A DNA stretch of 64,000 bases from Schistocerca nitens (GCF_023898315.1 NC_064618.1:188781548-188845547), one strand, 5' to 3'. Shown: positions 1 to 11,640, counted from the stretch's first letter. The notes: generated from the sequence alone by a model not told the origin. A program made the numbers and translations.

Positions 1-515
1 GTACAGATGGAAGGTTTGATATAGCAACATTACAGAAGTGAAACTTTGTGAAGCACCGATAGCTATTGGGAATAGAACGTGACAGCTATAGTTGACTGAA
101 TTTCCTTGTGCGTGGTGGCGTTGTGCGTCCTGCAAATTTTACGCTGTGTATGGCGGCCAGGTTGCACACCAGGTTGCTACGAGGGCGGTGTGTGAACCGA
201 TTGCTGCCGACACCTTTGCTTTGTACGCAATGAATTAATCATTGACTTTGCACTTTCCTGAAATGAGTTTTACTCTGCACTTAGGCAGATTAAAACGCCG
301 AAGTTTCAGTTTTCATTTAGATGACCTCCGATAAAGGAGACGTAATTTTGTTCCAGCGGTCAGTGAGCCTCAAGCATTCCGTTGCTGCACAGGTCTTTTT
401 CTGTTTATTCTGTGGAGATTTGTACCACGTGAAGCTAATTACACATCATTGTCCACTGTTTGTCACTCATGGAAATATTTATTCTAGTCTGAGTATTGCA
501 ACCGACTAAACGAAG
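1..515 (+). other. Upstream region of chemoreceptor gene A
   Basis: Non-coding sequence ahead of the first exon of gene A. A 62-codon ATG frame at 321-509 is in the same phase as the receptor start but closes with TAA at 507-509, six bases before the receptor ATG, so it cannot extend the receptor. It is unlike the family and is read as 5' flank or untranslated leader. I saw no clear TATA box or initiator that fixes a transcription start. Confidence 0.4.
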
Positions 516-1241
516 ATGGATACTGAGACATTAAGCCTCGATTTCTTCAGGGCGATGAAACCGCTTTACTACGTAAGCAAGCTGTTTGGTCTAGCACCTT
601 TCACTGTAGATCACCAGACAAACAAGTTCTCAACTAGTCGTTATGAGAGGATGTATTCTTTCTTTGTTCTTACGTTAGAAGTAATCTTAACGTCTTTTGT
701 TATGCTACTACGACTGAATTCTCAGCACCTGATAGCCACATTCAAAATGGCTGATATTATTGAGCTACTACTAGTGACTACTTCTGCTATCGTTACTCTC
801 ATCCAGATATGTTTCTGCACCCATACACATGTGACCCGCATTCTAAACAAATGTATCGAGATGGACAGAGTGGTGCTGACAAATAAGAAAGAAGAGTACA
901 ATAAAATATTTAGGCTGCTAATGATACAAGAACTGGGAGTGGTTTCCGGGCTCTTCGCCGGGTTCGTAGCTGAGGGAGTCTTATGGGGAAGTACCGCAAA
1001 ACAATTTATCTTACAAAACGTCACGGTGTTCCCGTTCTACATCGTAACTGCCATAACTGTTGCCCAGTTTTCCAACCTGGTTCTGTTGCTGAAGAGACGC
1101 TTCCATATAGTGAATAGGAGACTTCTGAAAGTGTGGCAGCGGAGGATTGCGAAAACTGCGTCCAATCGGTCCTTCGCCTGTCCACAAGGAGTTATTATCA
1201 TCGGAGGACGGCATCGGGACAATCATATCGACAGCAAAAAC
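516..1241 (+). CDS. Gustatory receptor-type chemoreceptor A, exon 1 (residues 1-242)
   Basis: First coding exon of a seven-transmembrane insect chemoreceptor (Gr family). These are ligand-gated ion channel subunits in the plasma membrane of sensory neurons. The ligand cannot be read from sequence. The ATG at 516 has A at -3 and G at +4 and follows an in-frame TAA at 507-509. Visible parts: N-terminal motif KPLYYVSKLFGLAPF (residues 15-29), hydrophobic segments near 47-68, 80-102, 139-158 and 171-192, and a QF..LVLLLKRRF..VN motif (184-200) typical of Gr proteins. The exon ends with AAC before a GTGAGT donor (GT at 1242-1243), phase 0. It joins 8653-8829 and 13824-14210 to give about 429 residues, normal for Grs. 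Gene B at 41 kb shares architecture and motifs. No frameshift or internal stop is seen. Membership of the Gr family is strong; the subfamily is not assigned. Confidence 0.88.
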
Positions 1242-1495
1242 GTGAGTCTTTCAACACATGCACACATATATCTAAAAAGAAATCGCTTTCCATCCGAAAG
1301 CTGTATCATGTAGAGATACTCAGGGCTACTGACCTTACAACAAAGTTATTGCTAGAGTAAATGTAAATGAAAATTTAGAATTAAAGCTACTGCACACTGA
1401 GGTGACAAAAGCTCATGGGAAACCGATATTCAAATATTCCGATGGCTGCAGTACCTCGTGCACAAGATATAAAAGGGCACTGCATTGGCGGAGCT

Positions 1496-1547
1496 GATGA
1501 CCTTAGCAGTCCCATAAGATATCACAAACATTTGAACATTTTTTGAA
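1496..1547 (+). mobile_element. 5'-truncated SINE tail inserted in the Tc1-like element
   Basis: A 52-bp fragment matching the 3' tail of the SINE at 19492-19696 ('gatgaccttagcagt...cccata...'). It is flanked by a perfect 13-bp direct repeat, cattggcggagct, at 1483-1495 and 1548-1560. The duplication marks a true retrotransposition event by a 5'-truncated copy, rather than chance similarity. Confidence 0.75.
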
Positions 1548-1692
1548 CATTGGCGGAGCTGTCTTCTGTAGATAGGCGATTCATGTGAAAATGTTTCCGA
1601 CGTATTTATGGCCCCACGACGGGAATTAAGAGACTAGGAACCCGGAATGGTGGTTGAAACTAGATATACGAGACATCGGTTCCGGATATCGT

Positions 1693-3053
1693 TGCTCCTG
1701 CTGTGGTCTTCAGTCCTGAGACTGGTTTCATGCAGCTCTCCATGCTACTCCATCCTGCACAAGCTTCTTCACCTCCCAGTACCTACTGCAACCTACATCC
1801 TTCTGAATCTGTTTACTGTATTCATCTCTTGGTCTCTCTCTACGATTTTTACCCTCCATGCTGCCATCCAATACTAAATTGGTGACCCCTTGATGTCTCA
1901 GAATATGCCCTACCAACCGATCCCTTCTTCTAGTGAAGTTGTGCCACAAGCTCCTCTTCTCCCCAATTCTATTCAATTCCTCCTCATTAGTTATGTGATC
2001 AACCATCTAATTTTCAGCATTCTTCGGTAGCACCACCTTTCGAAAGCTTCTATTCTCTTCTTGTCTAAGCTATTTATCGTCCACGTTTCACTTCCATGTA
2101 TGGCTACACTCCATACAAATTCTTTGAGAAACGACTTCCTGACACTTAAATCAATGCTCGATATTAACAAATTTCTCTTCTTAAGAAACGCTTTCCTTGC
2201 CATTGCCAGTCTACATTTTACTTCGACTATTTTACTTCGACTATTTTACTTCGACCATTATCACTTATTTTGCTCCCCAAATAGCAAAACTCCTTTACTA
2301 CTTTAAGTGTCTCATTTCCGAATCCAATTCCCTCAGCATCACCCGACTTAATTCGACTACATTCCATTATCCTCGTTTTGCTTTTGTTGGTGTTCATCTT
2401 ATACCCTCCTTTCAAGACACTGTCCTTTCCGTTCAACTGCTCTTCCAAGTCCTTTGCTGTCTCTGACTGAATTATAATGTCATCTGCGGACCTCAAAGTT
2501 TTTTTTTTTTTCTCCATGGATTTTAATACCTACTCCGAACTTTTCTTTTGTTTCCTTTATTGCTTGTTCAATATACAGATTGAATAACATCGGGGATAGG
2601 CTACAACCCTATCTCACTCCCTTCCCAACTACTGCTACCCTTTGATACCCCTCGAGTCTTATAACTGCCATCTGCTTTCTGTACAAATTGAAAATAGCCT
2701 TTCGCTCTCTGTATTTTACCTCTGCCACCTTCAGAATTTGAAAGAGAGTATTCCAATCAACATTGTCAAAAGCTTTCTCTAAGTCTACAAATGCTAGAAA
2801 CGTAGGTTTGCCTTTGCTTAATCTATCTTCTAAGATAAGTCGTAGGGTCAGTATTGCCTCACGTGCTCCAACATTTCTACGGAATCCAAACTGATCTTCC
2901 CCGAGGTCGGCTTCAATCAGTTTTTCCATTCGTGTTGTAAATAATTCGCGTTAGTGTTTTGCAGATGTGACTTATTAAACTGATAGTTCGGTAATTTTCA
3001 CATCTGTCAACACCTGCTTTCTTTGGGAATGGGATTATTATATTCTTATATAA
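1693..3053 (-). mobile_element. RTE/BovB-like LINE copy 1, 5'-truncated
   Basis: The 3' half of a non-LTR retrotransposon on the minus strand. Frames at 2609-2929 carry reverse transcriptase text (EDQFGFRR; FLAFVDLEKAFDNVDWN), followed by E-F-C-Y-L-G-S-K-I and W-T-I-N-S-L-D-K-K-R-I-E-A-F-E further along. It ends at the left in a degenerate (GTT)n tract, the complement of the family's (CAA)n tail. Frameshifts break the coding sequence. Target duplications CGGATATCGT (1683-1692) and CGGATATTGT (3054-3063) show it jumped into the Tc1-like element. The copies at 23.5 and 34.55 kb are relatives. Confidence 0.85.
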
Positions 3054-3848
3054 CGGATATTGTCAAGAAATTCAATATTCGGAGATCCACAGTGTGATCG
3101 CGGATAACACAGCGGTCGACCGCCTTCACTTAACGACAGAGAACCGCGGCGATTACCTAGAGTTATCAGCGATAACAGACAAGCAACATTGCCTGAAATA
3201 ACCGCAGAAATCAATGTGCGACGTACGACGAACCTATCTGTTATGTTAGTGTGGCGAAATTTTCCGTGACGGGGCTATGGCACCAGAGGACCGACGCGAG
3301 TCCCTTTGCCAACCGCACGACATGGCCCGCAGCGCCTCTCTTGGACTATCGGCTGGTGCCTAGACGACTGGAAAACTGTTGCGTAACCGAATGATTCCCG
3401 ACTACAGTTGGTCAGAACTGATGGTAGGTTTCGAGTGTGGCACAGAGCTGACGAAAACATGAAACCAAGCTGTCAACAAGGCACTATGCAAGCTTGTGGA
3501 GGTTTCGCAATGATGTGGGCTGAATTGACTTGGAATGCACGAGTCTTCTGAATGTTAGGCTTCTTTGAGGCCATTTGGAGCCATTCGTGAACTTCATGTT
3601 CCCAAACAACGATGGAATTTTTATGGACGACTGTGCGTCGTGTTACCGGACCATAGTTGCCCGCGATTGGTTCGAATAACGTTCTGGACCGTTTAAGCGA
3701 ATGATCGGAACGCACGTCGTACATTTATGGGACTTAATCGAGAGGTAAGGTTGTGCAAAAAATGTTTCATGGGCAACAATTTCGCAATTATGGTCCTATT
3801 AGCCAGAATTGCATTTGTTTATTTTCAACAACTGCGTGAAGTAATGCT

Positions 3849-5289
3849 ACACCTCCATAAATTAACTAGTAATGCACAGCCTGTGAAGAGAACCGTTCCA
3901 CACGATTTTAATAAAAAAACAGTATACAGTTCTTGGAGTATCTAATTAAATTTTTAGAACTAAGTGGACGATAAAAAGTGTCAATTTTTTTTCTTGAGCT
4001 CTAGAGAAGTTATGAGTGTTATCCATTATCACTGTAAGTGTTTCATAGTTCGTATATGTGGTAATTACTTAGGTTGTCACCCGCAGCGTCGATTGTTATC
4101 CAAATGACGCAGCAGAAGCCCATCTTGTAACTCTACTTCTTCACGTTTTTATAATCTTAATAATTTTACAATAATGTCTGCAGCCTTTTACAAATTACAA
4201 AATGTTGTCACACAGCAATTTCTTGTATTTCAGTTTTTAGAAAATGCACCAAGTTTAAACTGCTATGAAAGCGCTCTTGTGCAAGAGAACGTAATAGGAA
4301 TAATTTTTAGCTTCTGTTTTACATACTATTTTACAATAATATAAAATAAAGCGTCACAGGAATTGTGCAGTAATGAAAACGAGTAATAATTTGAAGTAAG
4401 AAGTACGTAAATGTGCTAGTGAACACTAGAGTGTCGTATGTGACACAAGCATTCGGCAAGTTACTCTTCATGTTGTGCTTTTAACCTCGATTGCCAATGC
4501 GCCGTTCTAATCGTCCCTCACATTACTGTCCATGTTCTAGGATGAGTATTTCTACAACTAGTACATGAGAAATGTAATAATCTTTTATCGAGGTATGTTG
4601 TAGTACGGTTGCTATTGCAATGCACCTGCTGTTACACTTAATTTTATCTCTGTATCATTTCACATTGTATGCATGTATTCATAACTCTCAAATATGAATC
4701 ATGTTTACCAGAATCATCGACAATAAAGGTGATTTAAAAGCGGTATTGCCTAAGAGGTTCACGTTTCCCCAATAATTATTAGAGATCGTAATTTACCACT
4801 CAAGAAGTGTGAATTAAATGAAACTCACTTATCTAATACACCAGACATGCTACCAGTCCTTAATAAAGTTTCCATTCATATATATAAAGAAGTTATCCAA
4901 AGGAAACTTTTCAGATTAGATTTAAAATTAAATTTCCTATCTATCACTCATTTATGTTATCAAACCAATGATGTAATACTTTTGCAGCTGTATATGCTTA
5001 CAAGAACAATTGCCTACCAGAAGACGGTAGGTCAGCAACGAAAGTTGCCTCCCATTTTTGCAATCAGTACCTATTCCTAAGCAACTAACTACCTCTTAGA
5101 ATTAATATATAAGATATTAACTGGGAGAAGTATGGAAAATAATATAAGATGAGATATTCCGGACGGCATATCTACGTACGTGTGCTTCCTTTTGTTGTAG
5201 GGTTGCACGAATACTCCAGTTTTCTGTAAGTCTGGGTCGTACTTTTTGTAACTGCAGCAATTTCTTGGAATACTTGTGGTTAAAAATAC
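3849..5289. other. Intron 1 sequence without recognisable feature
   Basis: AT-rich intronic DNA of gene A. Short frames here have no family resemblance that I can see, and no repeat boundary is evident. Confidence 0.4.
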
Positions 5290-6660
5290 TCACAAAGAAA
5301 TTGCCCCAGCCTTCTTTATATATATAGGCCGAGTACCCGTTCTTCTAAGACGATGACCAAGGATTGTCGGTCAGCAGAATCACACGCTTTCTTAAAATCT
5401 ATAAAGGTGCAACTGATTGGCGCATTCATGATGGCCTTTATTTTAGATTTGTTTTCATATTGATCTGTTCTGTGCATGAACGATGGGGGCGAAAGCTTGC
5501 CTTGTATTCACCAATTTTGTGTTCTAAATGTACTCGTGTTCTCTGTACTAATCATGCTGAGAAAGTGTAATAGGTGACTTACAGCAGGGAGATCCCTCTG
5601 CAGGTCTTCACATTCATCCTGTCTCCTTTCTTGTGCAGTTGATGGATAAGTGTAAGTGCACATTTCCGGTCTTTAGGAACTTTTCCTGTTTTCCAGATGG
5701 CAGAGATTACTTGTGTAAGCTGCTGTAGTGAGTTCGGTCCAAGGTTCTTTAGTAAATATGTAATAATTTCCGTCTTCACCAGATGTCCCATTGTTTTTTA
5801 GTTTAAGTATGTGTTTGTTGATATCTTCATTTGTTGGTGGGAGTAATTCCGGTTGGGTGGAGGTACAGTTCTGTATTGGAAATCTTGTTACAGGTTCAGG
5901 GCAGTTAAAGAAATCGGAGAAATAACGTGCCACTTCTTGACAATTCTCTTGGTTAGTTAGCGCTAGTTTTCCATCTGGTTTTCTGAAGAACTAATTTTGA
6001 GGTGTGTGTCCGCAGATCTTCCTTGAGAAGGTCCTGTAGAATTCTCTCTTGTTGTGGTTGCGGAAGTTTACTTCTATAGCATCCAGTTGCTCCTTCATGT
6101 TTCGTTTCTTTTGTCTAGTAAGCTTTGCAGCCAGTATCTTGATTCTTGGAAAGAACATAGGCTTTCTGAGGATTTTTTAATATTGTAGTTCTGAAGCGCT
6201 TGTTTGCGTATTTCTAGTGCCTTTTCACACTCTGAGCCCCATCAATGGTGTTTAGTGTTCTTTTTCCTTGGTATTAGTTCTTTTGCTTTTTATATGATCT
6301 CTCTATGGAATTCTTCCCATGTATTTGCTTGTAGTTTTTATCAGTACTGTTTTAAGTTGGACTCCATGATCTTTCTTGTGTCAAACGTTTCTATGTGCGT
6401 TGTTTTCTGATGGATTTTCTTCGGTGCATATTTTATCTTTATTCGAGTCAGGTACTCGCCTGAAACAATATTGGTATCTCTGTGTGCTTGAACGTCATGG
6501 ATATTGTTCTGGACAGCATAAGAAATCGCTACATGGTCTTTTTGGAATTCTTACATCTGTTGTATAGGTGACTTCAATGTTTTCTGTTTTCATGGAGATT
6601 TCCTAATAATCTTTAGGTTATTCTGCTGGAATAGTTCGATGAGTCTTATGCCATTTCTGG
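5290..6660 (-). mobile_element. Non-LTR retrotransposon remnant (reverse transcriptase region)
   Basis: Minus-strand fragments of a LINE different from the RTE-like family. Readable pieces in order: Q-E-N-C-Q-E-V-A-R-Y-F-S-D-F-F-N-C (about 5900-5950), L-K-N-N-G-T-S-G-E-D (about 5785-5815), a stretch ending HKKGDRMNVKTCRGISLL (5579-5640), and F-I-D-F-K-K-A-C-D-S-A-D-R-Q (about 5360-5402). These are consecutive reverse transcriptase motifs. Frameshifts and stops separate them, so it is dead. The ends are approximate and the clade is not assigned. Confidence 0.7.
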
Positions 6661-6711
6661 ATGTATATTTGTGTGCCAGAAACTTTCCCTCAGTTCATAA
6701 ATACTCCCACA

Positions 6712-6712
<1 letters not shown>

Positions 6713-6807
<95 letters not shown>
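6713..6807. repeat. Compound (TA)n(TG)n microsatellite
   Basis: Uninterrupted TA repeat at 6713-6770 followed directly by TG repeat at 6771-6807. Any reading frame starting in it is an artefact. Confidence 0.97.
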
Positions 6808-6808
<1 letters not shown>

Positions 6809-7179
6809 GAAAAATTAACTACTATCTGTGTATTTAATGTAATATATTACAGTATGGGCCTCTCTCAGCATGTATGTAACACAATGTTCCTGAAAGTTTG
6901 GTTTCCTGATACATTTTCTACTATCTTTCCAGTAGCAGTTTCCCTACACCCAATAAAAATATTAATATACCATTTAGAAAATCACCTTTATACCACCTGG
7001 TATTTACCATCTATCAGTGAAAGTGTGAGCAAAAATTTGCTCAGAGAATCAAGCATAACGAAGGTCTTTAAGTACTAACTATAAATATATCTAAACTATT
7101 TTAGATATTTAATATTTCAGTGCTAACCATGACATCCGTATATAAGTAGCTAGTTGTAAATAACAGTGTGTCTGAATTA
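6808..7179. other. Intron 1 sequence between microsatellite and mariner
   Basis: Nothing recognisable. It ends at the TA target site (7178-7179) of the mariner insertion. Confidence 0.5.
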
Positions 7180-7221
7180 CGAGGGTTGCCCAGTAAATAA
7201 TGCCCCATATTTTTTTTCTCC
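7180..7221 (+). repeat. Mariner left terminal inverted repeat
   Basis: 42 bp beginning CGAGGGTTGCCCAGTAAATA and ending in a run of eight T followed by CTCC. It is the exact reverse complement of 8476-8517. TA target site at 7178-7179. Confidence 0.97.
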
Positions 7222-7286
7222 AGAAGTATTTATTCCACAACAATCAAATTTACATATGTGAAAGACTGATGTTTTGTCTACTTGCT

Positions 7287-8357
7287 TTATTTTTCCACAT
7301 AATCTCCTTCAAGTTCGACGGCCTTTTTCCAGCGAGACACAAGAGCATGTATTCCCTGCCGGTAAAAATCTTTACTCTGCCTACGGAGCCAGGTTGTCAC
7401 TTCGTGAATCACTTCTTCGTCATCCGCAAAACGTCTTCCACGAATGAAATTCTTCATTGGCCCAAACAAGTGAAAGTCTGAAGGAGCCAAATCGGGGCTG
7501 TAGGGTGGATGGGGTAACACTATCCAACCCAGTTTCGCGATGTGTTCACAAGTCCTCAAACTTGTGTGAGGACGAGCGTTATCATGCTGAATCAAAACAT
7601 CCTGTGGGTTAACATGACGCCCAAGGCGCCGGAAGCGCTGCTTAAGTTTGTCTAATGTTTTGACATAAGCCTCTGAATTAATGGTACTGCCTTTTGGCAT
7701 CACATCAATGAGAATTACGCCCTCGCAATCCCAAAACACAGTCATCATGACTTTTCCGGCTGAAGGACCTGTTTTGAATTTTTTCTTCTGTGGAGAATAA
7801 GCATGACGCCATTCCATCGATTGTCTTTTTGTTTCGGGCTCAAAATGATGCACCCAAGTTTCATCACCTGTCACAATCCGTGACAAAAAGGCCTCCCCGT
7901 CAACGTGAAAGCGTCGCAACAAATCGAAAGAAATGTCTTTTCTTTGGGATTTGTGATCGACAGTAAGACACCGAGGAACCCATCTTGCACACACTTTTGA
8001 GTATCCAAGCTGATTGATAATCACATCCACACTTCCTTTGCTTACTGACAACTCCAGTGCCAATTGTCGAGTCGTAATGCGTCGATCCCGTCGAATGAGA
8101 ACATCAGCCCGCTGCAACATGTCAGGCGTGACAGCCGTGGGAGGCCTTCCCGACCGCGGCAAATCTCGGAGCTCCGCAGCACCGCCCTCTGATGCTTTCA
8201 CCCTCTGTGCCCAGCGACCAACAGTACTCCCATCGACTGCAGATGTTCCGTAGACGTTGCACAAGCGTTTATGGATATTGCCCACGGTTTCTTCCTCTGC
8301 TACGAGAAATTCAATCACTGCACGTTGTTTCTGACGGATGTCACTTGCAGACGCCAT
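7287..8357 (-). CDS. Mariner transposase (DD34D), intact
   Basis: A 356-residue transposase, the usual mariner length (about 345-360). The N-terminal half carries two helix-turn-helix regions for inverted-repeat binding (roughly residues 8-50 and 75-120), followed by the linker WVPRCLT (126-132). The catalytic triad is visible: D165 in TGDETWVHHFEPET, D259 in HDNARPHTS, and D294 in YSPDLAPSDFHLF, with 34 residues between the last two, the defining mariner DD34D spacing. No stop or frameshift is present, and it begins 119 bp inside the right inverted repeat, as expected. It would catalyse cut-and-paste movement at TA sites. Sequence alone cannot show present activity. It is antisense to the host gene. 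Confidence 0.96.
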   Translation of the reverse strand: MASASDIRQKQRAVIEFLVAEEETVGNIHKRLCNVYGTSAVDGSTVGRWAQRVKASEGGAAELRDLPRSGRPPTAVTPDMLQRADVLIRRDRRITTRQLALELSVSKGSVDVIINQLGYSKVCARWVPRCLTVDHKSQRKDISFDLLRRFHVDGEAFLSRIVTGDETWVHHFEPETKRQSMEWRHAYSPQKKKFKTGPSAGKVMMTVFWDCEGVILIDVMPKGSTINSEAYVKTLDKLKQRFRRLGRHVNPQDVLIQHDNARPHTSLRTCEHIAKLGWIVLPHPPYSPDLAPSDFHLFGPMKNFIRGRRFADDEEVIHEVTTWLRRQSKDFYRQGIHALVSRWKKAVELEGDYVEK

Positions 8358-8475
8358 TTTAGAACATTCCTACACCACCGCTCTCTGTCGGAGGAAATTG
8401 AAACTTTGCGTACACACGCGGGAAACTTCAAATAACTCGCACCTAAAGTTTCACATTTCTAATATTTTTTATTTC

Positions 8476-8517
8476 GGAGAAAAAAAATATGGGGCATTAT
8501 TTACTGGGCAACCCTCG
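8476..8517 (-). repeat. Mariner right terminal inverted repeat
   Basis: 42 bp, perfect reverse complement of 7180-7221, followed by TA at 8518-8519. Confidence 0.97.
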
Positions 8518-8652
8518 TAAAATTCATAAGGAACAATTTAAGTCCAGACTAAAGTAATACAAGAAACCGCTGCTAACCCATAGTAATAAGTATGTTGGCA
8601 GCTAGTTGAATAATTAGAAAATATAGAGTAACAGTCATTTTCTTTTCAATAG

Positions 8653-8829
8653 TGTGCATGTGAAGCGGAAGAAGTCCGAATACTGCAAGAAGTATATGAC
8701 AACCTTTGTGACATCGTGGCGCTGATAAACTCCACTTATGGACTTCCAATACTGACCTGTCTGGCTACAAACCTCGTTCATTGTATCACCAGCCTCAATT
8801 TCTCAGTGTCGATGATACTAAAATTCCAG
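8653..8829 (+). CDS. Gustatory receptor-type chemoreceptor A, exon 2 (residues 243-301)
   Basis: A 59-codon exon with no ATG at its start, found by homology with the middle exon of gene B. Acceptor ...ttttcaatag ends at 8652 and donor CAG|GTAAGG has GT at 8830-8831; both ends are phase 0. The translation contains L-Q-E-V-Y-D-N-L-C-D-I-V-A-L-I-N, then STYGLPILTCLATNLVHCI, which is the Gr pattern of a cytoplasmic helix ending in D.C, followed by an N..YG.P.L stretch leading into the fifth membrane segment. Gene B's exon 2 is the same length and matches at L-C-D-(I/V) and YGLP(I/M)L. The agreement in length, phase and motif makes this exon firm. Confidence 0.9.
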
Positions 8830-10849
8830 GTAAGGCAGACACCCAATTGTATGTAACACCTAGATTACTGATTACGTGTCAAGATCAAACTCCTTTTCAC
8901 TGTTGACCTTTTTTGGTACCTGTCAGTTACACAAGTAAACTAGTCGAACTTACTAAGTTTACGGCTTTGGAAGCGTTTTAAAATTCCCAACGCGTCTAAT
9001 GGAAAAAAAGGAACTGGGCTAAATCTTGTCAAATAATACGAGACTAAGAATGGCAGTAATGTTAGACTATAATGTTCCGTAATAAGTGCTATTATTACAG
9101 GTAAATTAACTATTCCAAAGTAATAGTCGACTGACAGATGACAACTGAGAGGTGTGTAGCTATGGATTTCAGTTGTCGATCTGTATGTACCTTCTTCTAT
9201 CTCACTATAATGTGATGGTCCTTTGGGACAACGAAAAAGCCACAGGGAAGACCGTTCCTCGTTTACTAAAGGTATCACAAATTTAAATATGTCAGCATGA
9301 AAAAATTAATATGAAAATTTTAAGTGAGGAAAAAAATTCTGTACTGGCGACGCTATCTTGCAATGTGTTGTGTGTGATACAAACGGTTGTACAAGGATCA
9401 AAGAACGGCATGCGTTATGTGAATCTCTTCGTACAAAACTGGTAATAGTAAAGAATCATATCATATATGTTAATATGAAATGTGACATGCAATAGTTAAT
9501 GTCAGAAACAATCTCTTAGATACTTGATTCAGTAAGATTTCATCACTTAATCAGTCACAAGTAGTATTGAGGACGGCCTGAGCTTGCACCAAAGGTGCTA
9601 CGACAGCTGCAAATACACCATTCTTGGCAACATATGACATGCTCCTAGGTCTAAATTCATTGTCGCAGAACTTCCCTAACGATGAAGACATCAGAGTTTC
9701 GAAAACGATCGTATTTAATGAAAATCGTGATATACAGATGTTTGGAATTAATTTCATTTTAAAGAGAATAAATAGCTACTTACTCTATGGAAGAATCTGT
9801 ATAACAACTTAAGGATAATGATTATTGTTTACTGTCACTTATTGCTTGTATTTATTACATCAAACCAATTCCTAATACAAAATTGTGGACTACCAGACTA
9901 CCAGGACACTGATTATTGTTTACCGTCAATTATTGCTTCTACTTATCCAACCAAACCCACTTCTAATACAAAATGGTGTATATCCTGTCCCTAGGCATCC
10001 CTGTTAAAATTGTTTCATATGTTATTTTCAAAATGAAAAAAATCATTCTACTTTTTCTTATTTAGAAGGATCTTCATTGGCCCATGTACCCTTTAAACCA
10101 GACACTTAAAATGCAATATACTCTTTAAACGCTCATAGAAACCCATCAACATTCACCAAAAATGGCTATCAGTTTTGGCTAAGCACTCAATGCAATCATT
10201 AGGATATTTATATGTTACATTCTCATTTATTGTGTTTCCTGCAGCGAGAAATTCAGAATGGATTCGAACTAAAGTGATTTTAGCTATCCACCATTCATTA
10301 TGTGGCTGTACTTATCCTGCTTTGCCAATAAGCTTGCCTGTATTTTGTTTAGCAGAGAAACAACTTCTTTTTATGTCACCATGAACCAATAAGCCATATA
10401 CCACTCTTGCATTTTCACTTCTATGTGTACTGTCAACTATACTAGCAAGTTAATAGTTTTGACCTTAAATTAATTGAGGTAGATTCTTTGACACATGAGA
10501 ACATACAATTTACAGTATTTCTTCTCGTATATTTCTTGATCCTAATAAGCCACAACGAGCACAGAAAGTCCTTGAGATATTCTACATGATTACAAAAACG
10601 TTACCAATAATAATTAACTTTGATGTCTCGTTTATTATGGAATTCATATTACAATTTTCAGTGATGTTTTTCATCTTTTATCTCTTTCCTCTAGAAATTT
10701 CCAAAGTATACTGATAATGCTCAAGTGTTGTTTCACATTCATCATCAGTCATTATTTCTACTGTGTATAACTCTTAGCTTCTTCCAGTTATTGCTTCATT
10801 ATTTTGTTCACTGCAATATACACCTTTCCTTCTTAACATCCGAAAAGAA
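8830..10849. other. Intron 2 of gene A, 5' part
   Basis: AT-rich intronic sequence. Short frames on both strands show no family resemblance, and no clear repeat is seen. Confidence 0.4.
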
Positions 10850-11640
10850 TTTGACTTGGTATCACACCAAAGCTTGGTAATGAAAGTATAATGATATGGG
10901 ATATCAAGAAAAGTTTGTTACTAAACTGAGGATGTATTGGCAGAGACTGCACTGCACGTTATATTGAACGAAGAGTTGACTAGTGCAGAAGTACCTTCTT
11001 GCCTACCCTAGCAATGTTTGTTCGAACGCTATCCATTCCTGTCGTATATTAATGACCTGACGGACATTGTTAATGGTGACTAATATCCATGCAGGTGATG
11101 CAGTTCGATAATTTGAAGTTTTCCCTGATAATACCTGCACAAATCTTTGGTCAGTCAGTCAGTGCTGATAAGAGTGACAGCACTTTACGGTTTCAGAATT
11201 GTAAAATTATACACTTTTCACACTCCAAAGTGCTGTACCTAAGACGACAGCATCAGTTGGTCAAAGATGGAATTAATACAAAGACCAGGATTTTGCAGAA
11301 TGTGGGATGTGAAATGGAATGACGACATAAGCTTACATACAGTTGAAGCATCTAGTGTTACTGCCATTCGTTGGCAGGATACTGGAAATAATCTGCCTAT
11401 ATGCAAATGAGGTGGCTTACAGAACTTTCACATATTTCATCTCAAAATATAACATTTGCCTCTGTGGTCCATACTACAGAGATCTACCAAGGGACATCGT
11501 ACATATGGAGAGAGCGGCAGCACGATTCTTTACAGTTTCTCTGTCCCATTGGAATCACAGAAATACAGAGATGCTCGAAATGGCTGACGCTTAAAGGGAC
11601 GCCGACTACCCCCATTCGAACCTAGTTACAGAATTCATGA
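10850..11640 (+). mobile_element. Decayed LINE fragment
   Basis: Badly broken reverse transcriptase text on the plus strand: K-E-F-D-L-V-S-H-Q-S-L with W-Y-G-I downstream (about 10850-10905), Y-I-N-D-L-T-D-I-V (about 11047-11075), and a terminal piece with RAAARFFTVSLSHW (about 11512-11555). The order is right for a Jockey-superfamily LINE, but frames change several times and the ends are uncertain. Confidence 0.5.

Larger units (their letters stand above)
1395..3848 (+). mobile_element. Decayed Tc1-like DNA transposon, split by two later insertions
   Basis: Remains of a Tc1-like element in intron 1 of gene A. The left end begins 'actgaggtgacaaaag'. The 3' half translates in pieces to Tc1 landmarks: F-M-D-D-C-A followed by V-A-R-D-W-F-E (about 3621-3685) and H-L-W-D-L-I-E-R (about 3723-3746). 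In-frame stops and indels make it inactive, and no matching right terminal repeat is evident. A SINE tail (1496-1547) and an RTE-like LINE (1693-3053) sit inside it. Removing them restores a continuous Tc1-like sequence, including GGATAT(C/T)GT across the LINE junction. The right limit is approximate. Confidence 0.7.
7180..8517 (-). mobile_element. Complete mariner transposon
   Basis: A 1338-bp Tc1/mariner-superfamily element bounded by perfect 42-bp inverted repeats and by TA dinucleotides at 7178-7179 and 8518-8519, the expected target duplication. It encodes one uninterrupted transposase on the minus strand. It lies in intron 1 of gene A, 135 bp before exon 2. Every other coding transposon in the window is broken, so this is the youngest-looking insertion here. 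Confidence 0.95.

Noticed and set aside
321-509. Short ATG frame in phase with receptor A exon 1
   Set aside because: It is closed by TAA six bases before the receptor start and has no family resemblance; treated as 5' flank.
722-1226. Minus-strand open frames opposite receptor A exon 1
   Set aside because: They mirror the coding strand of a well supported exon and show no motifs of their own; the same applies to 41138-41437 and 13871-14089.
6770-7078. 102-codon frame starting with repeated Cys-Val
   Set aside because: Its start lies in the TG microsatellite and the rest has no recognisable protein character.
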